A stretch of DNA of 27,530 nt from positions 1 to 27,530 of the forward strand of contig CAYVNA010000012.1 of assembly GCA_964452735.1 (NCBI GenBank). The letters are read 5' to 3'. Of this stretch, positions 14,485 to 23,032 are shown piece by piece (within the stretch, counting starts at the first letter, position 1; every line of letters starts with the position of its first letter). The position numbers were made by a program, and so were the translations under genes. Under the pieces are notes generated by a model, which worked only from the letters and a program-made list of their open reading frames with translations, made no database searches and was not told the origin of the DNA. This stretch comes from UBA2177 sp964452735. Its GTDB lineage: Bacteria > Patescibacteriota > Dojkabacteria > SC72.

Positions 14485-15671
14485 TTTTGTATCAAGAAGA
14501 TTATATCCTTATATGTATTCTTAACTTCCTCGAATGAGTGCATGGTTATCTTCTGATCCTCATCCATGACAATAGCTAAATAGTTCCCCTCAAGAGTTAT
14601 TCCTAGGTTAAGTATATTCTGCTCACCATCGAGGATGAAGAATATCTTGGAAGAAGGGATGTTAACACTAGACTCTAGATTCAGTTCTAGTAGGTAGTCT
14701 TGAAGATATGCGAATAGAAGGTCTTGGTATATAAGGTTCTTTCCATAATAATAGTCATTGGAGTTAACAGCCTCACCATTTCTTAGTACAGGTTCTATGG
14801 GGAATCCAGTATTTATATATGCTTGTGATATTATTCTGTATGAGTCAAATGCCCCTAATCTGTATCTCAGATCTTTTTGACTAGAAGCCCACTTCCCAGA
14901 ATTAACAATATCTAGGGTATTATCCAAAATCTCGGACTCAGAGACCTTGAACATGTTGGGAATACCATCATTGCCGATATCCGAATCCATTCCATCAAGA
15001 ATACCATCCATATCCCTATCTTTCTCCACTCCGCTTGTATCATTATATGTGCTTGAGCAAATGTACAAGCTTATCGGGAAGAACAGAGTTGTGGTGACTA
15101 ATACTGTGGTGAAAAGAATCTTTCCCCAATTAGCTGTTTTAAAAAAACGTAGATATATTCTAAATGCAAAAAGGAGAATGAAAAATATTTCAATAACGAA
15201 AAATGGACTTAGTAGATATCCTGCAAATAGATTCGGGGATATGAGATTACCAAGTATGGAAAGTTTTATATCTGATAATGGGTACAACAACATTATATTG
15301 CTCACCAAAAGATCTGCAAGGAGATGAACGATAGTGGATATTAAGAATGTATCAACAATGATATTTGCCAACTCCATGTTAAGGATCTTCTGCCATCTTG
15401 TTTGTAGTACCTTCTGAAGTATCTTTGTCCCTATCTTCAATAATATCCAAATAGTGATATAGAAGAATGGTGTATGTGTAATTATATTGTGATGTATAAA
15501 TATTGGTAAATCCTTTGCGTAAAGAAGGAACATATCAAAGTCTGGGAGGATACCAAAGAAGAGGCTAAGGAAAGCAATCAAGATTTGATCATTTAGTTTT
15601 AATCTTTCTATCTTTTTCTTCTGTAATTTCTCATTTGCAAGATAGGAGATAGGGCCGTGTGCTAGAAACAT
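14481..15671 (-). CDS. DUF457/YdjM-like membrane protein with exported calcium-loop domain
   Basis: The protein has 396 residues from ATG 15671; a TTG at 15686 would add five. The N-terminal half (to about residue 205) is polytopic and resembles the DUF457/YdjM family of membrane-bound putative metal-dependent hydrolases: AHGPISYL at the start, GILPDFDMFL, HHNIITHTPFF and HLLADLL provide the conserved His and Asp residues. After the last membrane segment comes a short aspartate-rich loop, DRDMDGILDGMDSD (about 218-231), typical of thrombospondin type 3 or EF-hand-like calcium sites, then about 150 residues of unrecognised domain. It is convergent with pth and divergent from mfd. The enzymatic activity, if any, is unknown. 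Confidence 0.75.
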   Translation of the reverse strand: MFLAHGPISYLANEKLQKKKIERLKLNDQILIAFLSLFFGILPDFDMFLLYAKDLPIFIHHNIITHTPFFYITIWILLKIGTKILQKVLQTRWQKILNMELANIIVDTFLISTIVHLLADLLVSNIMLLYPLSDIKLSILGNLISPNLFAGYLLSPFFVIEIFFILLFAFRIYLRFFKTANWGKILFTTVLVTTTLFFPISLYICSSTYNDTSGVEKDRDMDGILDGMDSDIGNDGIPNMFKVSESEILDNTLDIVNSGKWASSQKDLRYRLGAFDSYRIISQAYINTGFPIEPVLRNGEAVNSNDYYYGKNLIYQDLLFAYLQDYLLELNLESSVNIPSSKIFFILDGEQNILNLGITLEGNYLAIVMDEDQKITMHSFEEVKNTYKDIIFLIQN

Positions 15672-15704
15672 GTTTTGTATTTCCAATTCATTTTACTAAT
15701 CTCC

Positions 15705-15710
15705 ATTATA
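15705..15710 (-). promoter_or_regulatory. Possible -10 box of the DUF457-like gene
   Basis: On the minus strand TATAAT, directly preceded by TG, lies 18 nt before the TTG at 15686 and 33 nt before the ATG at 15671. No convincing -35 was found. It faces away from the mfd promoter. Confidence 0.4.
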
Positions 15711-15726
15711 CATATTAGGAGGATAT

Positions 15727-15735
15727 TGATAAAAT
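15727..15735 (+). promoter_or_regulatory. Extended -10 promoter of mfd
   Basis: TGATAAAAT, identical to the box before mreB, ends 6 nt before the GTG start of mfd. The predicted transcription start coincides with the GTG, implying a leaderless message with a non-ATG start. Confidence 0.55.
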
Positions 15736-15741
15736 AGCCCT

Positions 15742-18132
15742 GTGAAAGAAAACATTGTGAATGAAAATATAGTAGATGCACTTGTTGGGAGATATTCCGG
15801 TCTAAGAGAGGATATTAAAACAACAAGAAAAATCTCTGGTATATCTCCCACGTACTACGAGCTTGGATGTGAACTACTGGGAAGGCTACTCAATAGTGTA
15901 GTATGGTTGGTTCCTGAGGGTAGTAATTCTTTCATCCCAGAGGAATATGTAATACATGAGGGAGATTCCTTGGATATAAATACCTTGATGCAGAGAGGCT
16001 ATGAGAGAGTTGAGAGGGTTTGGAACAAGGGGGAGTTTTCAGTACTTGGTGATGTAAGTGTAGTATGGCCGTTTGGAATGGGGACACTATTTCGCATCAG
16101 TACCTTTGGGAGGAAGATAGAGAGTATCACTATGATAGATCCAAGTAGTAGAAAGAAGATTAAGGATCTTTCCTCTGTATTGATTCCTGATATTAACACT
16201 CCTCTGTACACGGGGAATGAGAGACATTCTAGTAAAGGTATCAAGCTCTCCATTGTGGATAACGGTGTGGATATCTCTGTCAAGGAGATTACTAATTTAA
16301 ATAATGTAACTTCAGAAGTTGGAAGGCATGAGATCATAAAGGGGTACCGAAGCAAAGGGTATGAAGTTTGGTATCAGACTTCCGACTTGGATAAATACAT
16401 GTTGAGTGTAGATCCTTCGGTTCGGGGTGATATAGATAGGGTTTTCTCAAATCACTCAGGAGGAAATTTCCCTAAGGGATTTCTTTCTAACTATGCCAAA
16501 GTTCTTGTTCTAACGGATCTGGAAGTTCTTGGGGAGATAGATCTCTCGATATATGATCATGATCAAAAAGATGTAGATCTAGGTACGTCAGAGATACTAA
16601 AGAAAGTTGTCCCTGGCGACTATATAGTTCATGAGGACCATGGAATTGGTATATATAGATCGCTTGTACAGAGAGGTCCAAATACATATATGGAGATAGA
16701 GTATGCAGGAAAGGACAAACTCTTCGTTCCTCTAAGATCTTCTGATCGATTAACTAAGTATATAGGGTCTGGAATGCGTAGACCGAAGCTTACTGGCTTA
16801 AATAGTGGACATTGGAATAGAACGAAGAAGATTGCGCAGGATAGGGCATTGGATATTGCGAAGGATCTTCTTCAGTTATATGCCCTAAGAGAATCCACAA
16901 AGGGTGTTCGTGTTTTGAAAGATGAAGAGAGTATCGGTGAATTTTGGAAATTTGTTAAGGAATTTGAGTTTATAGATACTGATGACCAACTTCTTGCTAC
17001 AAACCATATATTGCATGATTTTAGTAGTGAGAAACCCATGGATCGTCTTTTAGTTGGGGATGTTGGATATGGAAAGACAGAGATCGCTGCAAGAGCAATG
17101 TTTGCTGTGTTGAACTCTGGATACCAAGTAGCATTTTTGGCTCCAACAACAGTGTTGGTTGAGCAACACCTGAAAGTTCTAAGAGAGAGATTTAAAGGAT
17201 ATCCTTTTGTAATAGAGTCTCTCTCAAGATTTTCGTCTCAGGAGCAGAAGGATTCCGTTATTGAAGGCATAGGGAAAGGGGGTGTGGATTTAGTAATAGG
17301 GACACATTCCATATTGTCCAAGGATATTAACTTCAAAAATCTTGGACTCCTGGTTATAGATGAGGAACAGAAGTTTGGAGTTAAGCAGAAAGAAAATATT
17401 AAATCTAAGAGAGTAGAGACAAATGTTCTTTCTCTGACTGCTACTCCGATTCCAAGGACTTTGAATATGGCACTTAGTGGCATCCGTGACATATCCGTTC
17501 TTGCGACTCCTCCACAGGGCAGGGTTGAGATCCAAAATTCCTTTGGACAGTTCAGCTGGTCGAAAGTTATGGAAGCGATATCCAAAGAGTTGGAAAGAGT
17601 AGGTCAGGTGTACTATCTTCATAACAGAGTGAATAATATTGAATATGTGTACGAGAAACTGACCAATATGTTTCCTCATCATAGAGTAGGTATTGTTCAT
17701 GGACAGATGGATGTTCAACAATTGTCTAAGAATATGATTAGTTTTGTTAATGGGAATACAGATATTATTGTTTGTACAACGATAATCGAGAATGGTTTGG
17801 ATATTCCAAATGCAAATACTTTGATTATAGAGGATGCGACTATGCTTGGATTAGCCCAGATGTATCAGATAAGGGGAAGAATAGGTAGATCTTCTAAACA
17901 AGCCTTTGCATACTTCTTCTTCCACACTCTAAAAGGGGATGCTATTCTCCGTCTTAACGCATTAAGGGAGTCCCAAGAGCTAGGTTCTGGTTTTCTCCTT
18001 TCAAACAGGGATCTGGAGATCAGAGGATCAGGAGATATCCTAGGTCAGAATCAGTCAGGTACGATAAATTCTGTTGGATATGGCCTATACACTCAAATGC
18101 TTTCTTCTGCAATTAAGAAGCTGGGTAAATAA
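15742..18132 (+). CDS. mfd: Transcription-repair coupling factor Mfd, short form
   Basis: Mfd removes stalled RNA polymerase and recruits excision repair. This version has 796 residues against about 1150 usually. Residues 1-275 are a reduced UvrB-like N-terminal part with the family segment RGYERVERVWNKGEFSVLGD. The RNAP-interaction domain follows (PGDYIVHEDHGIGIY and FVPLRSSDRLTKYIG). The two RecA-like motor domains are complete: GDVGYGKTEIAARA (Walker A), IDEEQKFGV (motif II), TATPIPRT, TTIIENGLDIPNAN and QIRGRIGRS. It ends at LYTQMLSSAIKKLGK, where the full-length protein would continue into domain D7. Start is GTG, supported by a -10 box 6 nt upstream. The stop is 41 nt before dnaX, so no D7 fragment remains. 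Confidence 0.94.
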   Translation: MKENIVNENIVDALVGRYSGLREDIKTTRKISGISPTYYELGCELLGRLLNSVVWLVPEGSNSFIPEEYVIHEGDSLDINTLMQRGYERVERVWNKGEFSVLGDVSVVWPFGMGTLFRISTFGRKIESITMIDPSSRKKIKDLSSVLIPDINTPLYTGNERHSSKGIKLSIVDNGVDISVKEITNLNNVTSEVGRHEIIKGYRSKGYEVWYQTSDLDKYMLSVDPSVRGDIDRVFSNHSGGNFPKGFLSNYAKVLVLTDLEVLGEIDLSIYDHDQKDVDLGTSEILKKVVPGDYIVHEDHGIGIYRSLVQRGPNTYMEIEYAGKDKLFVPLRSSDRLTKYIGSGMRRPKLTGLNSGHWNRTKKIAQDRALDIAKDLLQLYALRESTKGVRVLKDEESIGEFWKFVKEFEFIDTDDQLLATNHILHDFSSEKPMDRLLVGDVGYGKTEIAARAMFAVLNSGYQVAFLAPTTVLVEQHLKVLRERFKGYPFVIESLSRFSSQEQKDSVIEGIGKGGVDLVIGTHSILSKDINFKNLGLLVIDEEQKFGVKQKENIKSKRVETNVLSLTATPIPRTLNMALSGIRDISVLATPPQGRVEIQNSFGQFSWSKVMEAISKELERVGQVYYLHNRVNNIEYVYEKLTNMFPHHRVGIVHGQMDVQQLSKNMISFVNGNTDIIVCTTIIENGLDIPNANTLIIEDATMLGLAQMYQIRGRIGRSSKQAFAYFFFHTLKGDAILRLNALRESQELGSGFLLSNRDLEIRGSGDILGQNQSGTINSVGYGLYTQMLSSAIKKLGK

Positions 18133-18139
18133 TTATCAC

Positions 18140-18168
18140 TTGGCAAGTATCTCTGTTTGTCCTAGTAT
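18140..18168 (+). promoter_or_regulatory. Promoter of dnaX
   Basis: TTGGCA (18140-18145, 5 of 6) and TAGTAT (18163-18168, 4 of 6) are 17 bp apart. The ATG of dnaX lies 5 nt after the -10, again predicting a leaderless message. Confidence 0.5.
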
Positions 18169-18173
18169 ATACC

Positions 18174-19739
18174 ATGCCTTCCGCATTGTATCAAAAATAT
18201 AGATCCTCAGATTTTGAGGAGATAAGGGGTCAGGAGCACATAACAAAGCTTCTGAAGAATGCTGTAAAGAGTGGGCAGATAGCTCATGCATATCTATTTG
18301 TAGGATCTAGAGGTACAGGGAAGACCTCTACAGCGAGGATCTTAGCGAAGGCAGTTAATTGTCAGAATCTAAAGAAAGATGGCAATCCATGTAATGAATG
18401 CCCTAATTGTATAGGGATTTCTGAAGGAAGGTTTCTGGATCTTGTTGAGATAGATGCTGCTTCGAACAGGGGGATAGACCAAATTAGAGAGCTAAAGGAA
18501 AAGATTGAATTTTCTCCAACAGATGGTGTCTTTAAAGTATATATAATAGATGAGGTCCATATGCTGACAACAGAAGCATTCAATGCTCTCTTGAAGACAC
18601 TAGAGGAACCTCCTGGTCACATTATTTTCATTTTAGCTACAACAGATGTACATAAGTTGCCACCAACGATTCTTTCAAGATGTCAGAGATATGATTTTAG
18701 ATTAGCTACAGATCATGAGATAAAAGAACTACTTAAAGATGTCTCTTCAAAAGAAAAAATAAAGATTGGTGAGAAGGCGTTAGATTTGGTAGTCCAAAAT
18801 GCAAAGGGTAGCTATCGTGATGCTCTCTCTCTGTTTGATGTTGTATACAGTGGGCAGGAGAATGATCGTTCCGAAATTACTGCGGAAGAGGTTAGTAAGG
18901 TCTTGGGTATTCCAGATATAGATAGTGTAATTATTCTTCTAGAAAATCTTCTTCTTGGTAATGGTGTTAAATCTCTGGAGGTTGTTAAGAAGCTTGAGGA
19001 AAAAGGTACAAACCTTCAGCAATACACCTCTTTTGTTTTGGATATCCTTAGAGAGATTCTAGCTGGGAAGATAACTGGGGATTTAGACAAGAAGTATTCT
19101 TTTGCTAGGGATAGTGATATGAAGTCTGTGTATAAGTTGATAAATCTGTTTTTGGAGACTGAGAACAAAATCCGATATGCTAGTAACCAGGCACTAGTTT
19201 TGGAGTTGATAATACCTGAAATGATGAGACCTCAGGAGATAAAGGATATTGAAATGGTTAATAAGGATGTTAAGAAATTGATATCGAAGCCAGAGAAGAA
19301 AAAGGAGGAGGTTGTTGATGTAGTTGAGGTTGTTGGTGACCCAACCTGTAAAGATATATCTGTAGATGAGATAAGAGGGAAATGGGAAACATTTGTTAAT
19401 GAAATAAAGCCTTTCAATGGGCATCTGTATGCCTTCTTAGGTGGTGCAAACATCGTGAAGTTTGAAAAGGGAGTTTTGTACATTGAGGTACCGTTCCAGT
19501 TCCACAAGGAGAGAATGGAGATCCCAAAGAGTCGGAATGCAATATCAGAAACTTTCAAGAATGTATATGGTACTGGTTGTAATATATCTTGTGTTGTGAA
19601 TTCAAGTATAAAGCCTAAGCAGAAATCAGATGCAGAGTTTGTCTTGCGTAATCTTCCAGTTATAAAGCCGAAAGAAGAGAAGAAAGATTCTAAGAAGGAG
19701 AGCAAAAAAGATATTGATGCCATATTTGAAGGTATGTAG
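18174..19739 (+). CDS. dnaX: DNA polymerase III subunits gamma/tau
   Basis: This clamp-loader ATPase has 521 residues. The N-terminal AAA+ part has YQKYRSSDFEEIRGQEHI, Walker A GSRGTGKT (44-51), a four-cysteine zinc module (CQNLKKDGNPCNECPNC), Walker B VYIIDEVHML and the sensor/arginine-finger region ILSRCQRYDF. The clamp-loader helical domains follow to about residue 350, then a lysine-rich linker and a C-terminal tau-like region. The C-terminal end (KKDSKKESKKDIDAIFEGM) is charged. No programmed frameshift site was recognised, so whether a separate gamma form exists is open. ybaB and recR follow, the classical dnaX-ybaB-recR order. Confidence 0.95.
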   Translation: MPSALYQKYRSSDFEEIRGQEHITKLLKNAVKSGQIAHAYLFVGSRGTGKTSTARILAKAVNCQNLKKDGNPCNECPNCIGISEGRFLDLVEIDAASNRGIDQIRELKEKIEFSPTDGVFKVYIIDEVHMLTTEAFNALLKTLEEPPGHIIFILATTDVHKLPPTILSRCQRYDFRLATDHEIKELLKDVSSKEKIKIGEKALDLVVQNAKGSYRDALSLFDVVYSGQENDRSEITAEEVSKVLGIPDIDSVIILLENLLLGNGVKSLEVVKKLEEKGTNLQQYTSFVLDILREILAGKITGDLDKKYSFARDSDMKSVYKLINLFLETENKIRYASNQALVLELIIPEMMRPQEIKDIEMVNKDVKKLISKPEKKKEEVVDVVEVVGDPTCKDISVDEIRGKWETFVNEIKPFNGHLYAFLGGANIVKFEKGVLYIEVPFQFHKERMEIPKSRNAISETFKNVYGTGCNISCVVNSSIKPKQKSDAEFVLRNLPVIKPKEEKKDSKKESKKDIDAIFEGM

Positions 19740-19755
19740 ATTCCCTTTTTTAGGA

Positions 19756-19761
19756 TATAAT
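19756..19761 (+). promoter_or_regulatory. Possible -10 box of ybaB-recR
   Basis: A perfect TATAAT lies 30 nt before the ybaB ATG in the 52-nt gap after dnaX. No -35 at good spacing and no TGn extension were found. Read-through from dnaX is an alternative. Confidence 0.35.
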
Positions 19762-19791
19762 AATCATTAGTTAACTTTTTTATCAATCACA

Positions 19792-20082
19792 ATGTTAAAT
19801 CCTGTAGAGATCTTAAAGATGCAGAGTGAGGCGAAGAAGCTTCAGAATAAGATGAGAGAGAAGAAATTAAAAGGAGAGTCTAAGAATGGTGCTATAAAGA
19901 TATTCATGAATGGAGCACAGGAGTTAGAAGATGTTCATATAGATGACAATTATCTTTCTCCAGATATGCACGAAGCTATAAGGAAAGGTTTCAAGGAAGC
20001 ATTCAAGGACTATCAGAAGAAATTGCAGAAAGAAATGGTTCAGGATATGGACCTTGATCAATTAAAGAGTATGTTTAAATAG
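19792..20082 (+). CDS. ybaB: YbaB/EbfC nucleoid-associated protein
   Basis: This 96-residue protein matches the YbaB/EbfC family of small dimeric DNA-binding proteins that often share an operon with recR. It starts with a helix (LKMQSEAKKLQNKMREKKLKG), has a central beta segment (GAIKIFMNGAQELEDVHIDD) and ends with a helix rich in Lys (FKEAFKDYQKKLQKEM) plus a short tail. The length agrees with the family (100-110). The position between dnaX and recR (4-nt gap to recR) is the standard arrangement. The sequence is diverged, so context carries part of the weight. Confidence 0.88.
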   Translation: MLNPVEILKMQSEAKKLQNKMREKKLKGESKNGAIKIFMNGAQELEDVHIDDNYLSPDMHEAIRKGFKEAFKDYQKKLQKEMVQDMDLDQLKSMFK

Positions 20083-20086
20083 AATT

Positions 20087-20710
20087 ATGTCTGTATTACC
20101 TAAGAGTGTTGAAAAGGTTATAGAAGAGTTCGGAAGATTGCCTGGGATAGGTCCCAAATCTGCTTCCAGAATGACATATCACTATCTTCGATCTCCAAAT
20201 GGAGATGCATCCAAATTGGCATCTGCTCTTGTTCAGATGGATAATGAGGTAATGAATTGTGAGAAATGTTTTAATATCGCAGACAAAAAGGTCTGTGATA
20301 TTTGTAGCAGTCCTCTAAGGAAGGGAGATAAGATATGTGTAGTTGAAGAGCCATTGGATGTTGTGGCTTTTGAGAATTCCGGAGTATATGATGGAGTATA
20401 TTTTGTATTAGGTGGTGTTATTTCTCCTGCCGAGGGTATAAGTGCGGAGGAATTGAGGTTGAAAGAGCTGAGGGCTAGGGTGGAAGATCTCCTTGTTCAA
20501 AGTGATATTGTTGAGGTAATTATTGCGACTAATCCTAGCTTGGAAGGAGAGGCAACCTCCAGTTATATTGTTGACATGTTTAAGAATCTTCTAAAAGAGG
20601 GTAAAATAAAGATTACAAGATTAGCCATGGGTCTTCCAACAGGTGCTGATCTAGAGTATGCAGATAGATTAACTTTAAAGAAGGCTTTAGAAGGAAGGAG
20701 GGATATATAA
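20087..20710 (+). CDS. recR: Recombination protein RecR
   Basis: RecR works with RecF/RecO in loading RecA at gaps. The 207-residue protein has the helix-hairpin-helix RLPGIGPKSASRM near residues 17-30, a C4 zinc finger (CEKCFNIADKKVCDIC) near 57-72 and a Toprim domain with VVEEPLDVVAFENSG, FVLGGVISPAEGIS and IIATNPSLEGEATSSYI. The C-terminal Walker-B-like segment ITRLAMGLPTGADLEYAD is typical. Its stop overlaps the cysS start as TAATG. Length is normal (about 200). Confidence 0.96.
   Translation: MSVLPKSVEKVIEEFGRLPGIGPKSASRMTYHYLRSPNGDASKLASALVQMDNEVMNCEKCFNIADKKVCDICSSPLRKGDKICVVEEPLDVVAFENSGVYDGVYFVLGGVISPAEGISAEELRLKELRARVEDLLVQSDIVEVIIATNPSLEGEATSSYIVDMFKNLLKEGKIKITRLAMGLPTGADLEYADRLTLKKALEGRRDI
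20695..20701 (+). promoter_or_regulatory. Shine-Dalgarno sequence of cysS
   Basis: AAGGAGG, a perfect anti-16S complement, lies 8 nt before the cysS ATG within the end of recR. It indicates that SD-led initiation works in this organism even though most genes here lack the motif. Confidence 0.6.
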
Positions 20711-22146
20711 TGAAACTGTATTCTACACTTGATAAGAACATTGTTGATATCATCCCCATAAGGGATGGGAATATCTCTATATATAGTTGTGGCCCTACCG
20801 TCTATTACAGAATGCAGGTAGGAAATATTCGTGCATATGTCAACTGGGATATTCTTCACAGGGCTTTGGTATATTTAGGATACGAGGTGAAGAGGGTTGT
20901 TAACATAACGGATGTTGGTCATATGACTAGCGATGAGGATTTTGGTGATGATAAAATGGATTTGCAAGCCACAAAGGAAGGGAAGAATCCCTTGCAGATA
21001 GCAAATGAATATATAGATACGGTATTAGATGATTTCCGAAAGATGAACATCCTTGCTCCTAATGGTGAATTGATATCAGATAGTGCAACATTCAAAGATG
21101 TAGAGAGCTATGGTTTTTCTAGAGCAACAGAATATATTCAGGAGATGATTAACATGATAAAGAAGATAGAAGAAAATGGATATACATATGAGACAGATCA
21201 GGCTCTTTATTTTGATGTAACAAAGGTTCCAGACTATACGGTATTCACAGGACAGAGTTTGGAAGACAAGAATGTGGGGGTTAGGGAGGAGGTTGGTGTA
21301 GATAGTGAAAAGAGGAATCCAGCAGATTTTGTTCTCTGGATGAAGAGAGTGGGGAAATACAAAAACCACATTATGAATTGGGAATCTCCTTGGGGAAGTG
21401 GTTTCCCCGGCTGGCATATAGAGTGTACGGCAATGGGTACAACTATTCTGGGGGAGAAGTTTGATATCCATACTGGAGGTATAGACCATATGTCTGTACA
21501 CCATCCAAATGAAAGAGCACAGAATATTGGTGCTTTCGGACATCCCGTGGTTAACTACTGGATTCATAACGAGTGGGTTGTGAATAAGGATGAGAGTAAA
21601 CTTTCTAAGAGTAAAGGAAACTCTTTTGATCTTCCTTCTGTCATTGAAATGGGTTTTGATCCTCTAGATCTGAGGTATCTTTTCCTCTCAGTCAACTATA
21701 GAACTAGGATGCAGTTTTCTGTAGAGTCTTTGGAAGGTGCGAGAAATGCAAGATTAGGGATGTTAGATAAAATAAAGAGTTTAGGAAAGGAAGTAGGTAG
21801 TGTACTTGAGAACTATAAGGAGGACTTCAAGGATTCCTTAGAGAACAATCTAAACATGTCCAATGCCATAGCACTAGTTAATGATTTGCTCAAATCAGAT
21901 AACCCCAAAGAAGATATTCTTGCAACCATACTAGATTTCGATAAGGTCTTAGGTTTGGATCTAGATAAAGCTTTTGAAGTTGAAGATGTGAACTATTCTA
22001 AAGAAGTAGAAGATCTGCTAGAGAGAAGAGAGGAGGCGAGGAAGAGTAAGGACTATTTGGAATCTGATAGATTAAGAGGAGAGCTAGAGAAATCAGGATA
22101 TATAGTTTTGGATACACCTGAGGGTCAAGTTTTGAAGAAGTCTTAG
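20710..22146 (+). CDS. cysS: Cysteinyl-tRNA synthetase
   Basis: This 478-residue class I aminoacyl-tRNA synthetase charges tRNA-Cys. The zinc-ligand Cys and HIGH-like signature are in YSCGPTVYYRMQVGNIRAY, where the usual HIGN is VGNI. Further markers are WHIECTAMG and HHPNERAQNIGAFG (zinc ligands), the GGIDHM substrate segment and KLSKSKGNS, the KMSKS loop. The C-terminal anticodon-binding helix bundle ends with KDYLESDRLRGELEKSGYIVLDTPEG, a family hallmark. The start is translationally linked to recR (TAATG) and preceded by a strong Shine-Dalgarno site. Confidence 0.97.
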   Translation: MKLYSTLDKNIVDIIPIRDGNISIYSCGPTVYYRMQVGNIRAYVNWDILHRALVYLGYEVKRVVNITDVGHMTSDEDFGDDKMDLQATKEGKNPLQIANEYIDTVLDDFRKMNILAPNGELISDSATFKDVESYGFSRATEYIQEMINMIKKIEENGYTYETDQALYFDVTKVPDYTVFTGQSLEDKNVGVREEVGVDSEKRNPADFVLWMKRVGKYKNHIMNWESPWGSGFPGWHIECTAMGTTILGEKFDIHTGGIDHMSVHHPNERAQNIGAFGHPVVNYWIHNEWVVNKDESKLSKSKGNSFDLPSVIEMGFDPLDLRYLFLSVNYRTRMQFSVESLEGARNARLGMLDKIKSLGKEVGSVLENYKEDFKDSLENNLNMSNAIALVNDLLKSDNPKEDILATILDFDKVLGLDLDKAFEVEDVNYSKEVEDLLERREEARKSKDYLESDRLRGELEKSGYIVLDTPEGQVLKKS

Positions 22147-22147
22147 C

Positions 22148-23032
22148 ATGAGTCAGAATACTGTATCTGTAAAATTGGATAATCAGAGTCTAATGTCTCT
22201 AAAAAGGCATTTGAATGAACTTGGATGGATAGATGCTGATTTAGCAAATCCATATGTCTCTTGGAGGATGAGAAGCTCTAAGGGCTCTGTATGTACAGCG
22301 TATACAAGCATGAAGGTGGTATTGCAGGGTAGTGAAGATTTTAATTCAATACTCAGTTCTGTACAGAAGGATACTCCTTCTAATGAGGAGAGGGTTAATC
22401 ATTTAGGTGTAGATGAAGTAGGGAAAGGTGATTATTTCGGTCCTTTGGTTGTTGTTAGTTGCTTCCTAGATGAGGATTTCAAGAAAACAGTATTAAGGCT
22501 TGGGGTCGGGGATAGCAAAAAGATATCAGATGGGAATATAAAGAAGATGTATGAAGTTCTTAAGCCGTATGATAAGTTCTATACATCAATAGTTTATCCA
22601 GAGGAATATAATAGCATGAATGAAGAGTTTAAGAATGTTGCAGTATTATTAGCCAAGCAACATTCTAAGGTTATAGAAATGGGATTGTATGACCTTCAGA
22701 AGAAGGGTATTGAATGTCCAAGGGTTGTAATAGATAAATTCTCTTCAAAGGATAGTAGGGTAAGTAATGAGCTAGGAGAGTTGGGGAAGAAGATAGATTT
22801 GGTACAATTTCATAAAGGGGAATCAGATTTAGCAGTAGCTAGTGCATCTGTAATTGCTAGAGCTATTTTTCTTGAGGAGATGAAAAAGATGGGTGAGAAG
22901 TATGGATTTGATTTCCCAAAAGGAGCGTCTAATGTAATTGATAGCGGGAAGGAGTTTGTAAGGAGGTTTGGTAAGGAAGAGCTGAGGAAGGTTGCAAAGA
23001 TTGGTTTTAGAACAACTAAGCAGATACTTTAG
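22148..23032 (+). CDS. rnhC: Ribonuclease HIII
   Basis: RNase HIII removes RNA from RNA/DNA hybrids. The 294-residue protein has a TBP-like N-terminal substrate-binding domain (about residues 1-80) that separates HIII from HII, then the catalytic domain with GVDEVGKGDYFGPLVVV near residue 92. The acidic active-site set continues with the Asp of GVGDSKKISD, the IDKF strand and the Asp in KGESDLAVASASVIAR. It begins 1 nt after cysS. Its last 17 nt overlap the 3' end of the convergent surface-protein gene, so the two stops interlock. Confidence 0.94.
   Translation: MSQNTVSVKLDNQSLMSLKRHLNELGWIDADLANPYVSWRMRSSKGSVCTAYTSMKVVLQGSEDFNSILSSVQKDTPSNEERVNHLGVDEVGKGDYFGPLVVVSCFLDEDFKKTVLRLGVGDSKKISDGNIKKMYEVLKPYDKFYTSIVYPEEYNSMNEEFKNVAVLLAKQHSKVIEMGLYDLQKKGIECPRVVIDKFSSKDSRVSNELGELGKKIDLVQFHKGESDLAVASASVIARAIFLEEMKKMGEKYGFDFPKGASNVIDSGKEFVRRFGKEELRKVAKIGFRTTKQIL

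Noticed and set aside
14474..14497. Bidirectional intrinsic terminator between pth and the DUF457-like gene
   Set aside because: The stem is only 7 bp, AT-rich, with a 10-nt loop and no downstream U tract on either strand, so it is not reported as a terminator.
14947..15327. 126-codon plus-strand frame inside the DUF457-like gene
   Set aside because: The minus-strand frame has membrane helices and DUF457 motifs; the plus-strand product shows no recognisable features and no upstream signals.
19232..19786. 184-codon minus-strand frame over the end of dnaX
   Set aside because: It is antisense to the lysine-rich tail of DnaX; Lys and Glu codons complement to Phe, Leu and Ser codons, which explains its long Phe/Ser-rich stretch.
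20710..22146. Broken HIGH motif suggesting inactive CysS
   Set aside because: The VGNI variant of HIGN still sits in an intact GPTVY...GNIRAY context, and the zinc ligands, KLSKS loop and C-terminal hallmark are all present, so loss of function is not supported.
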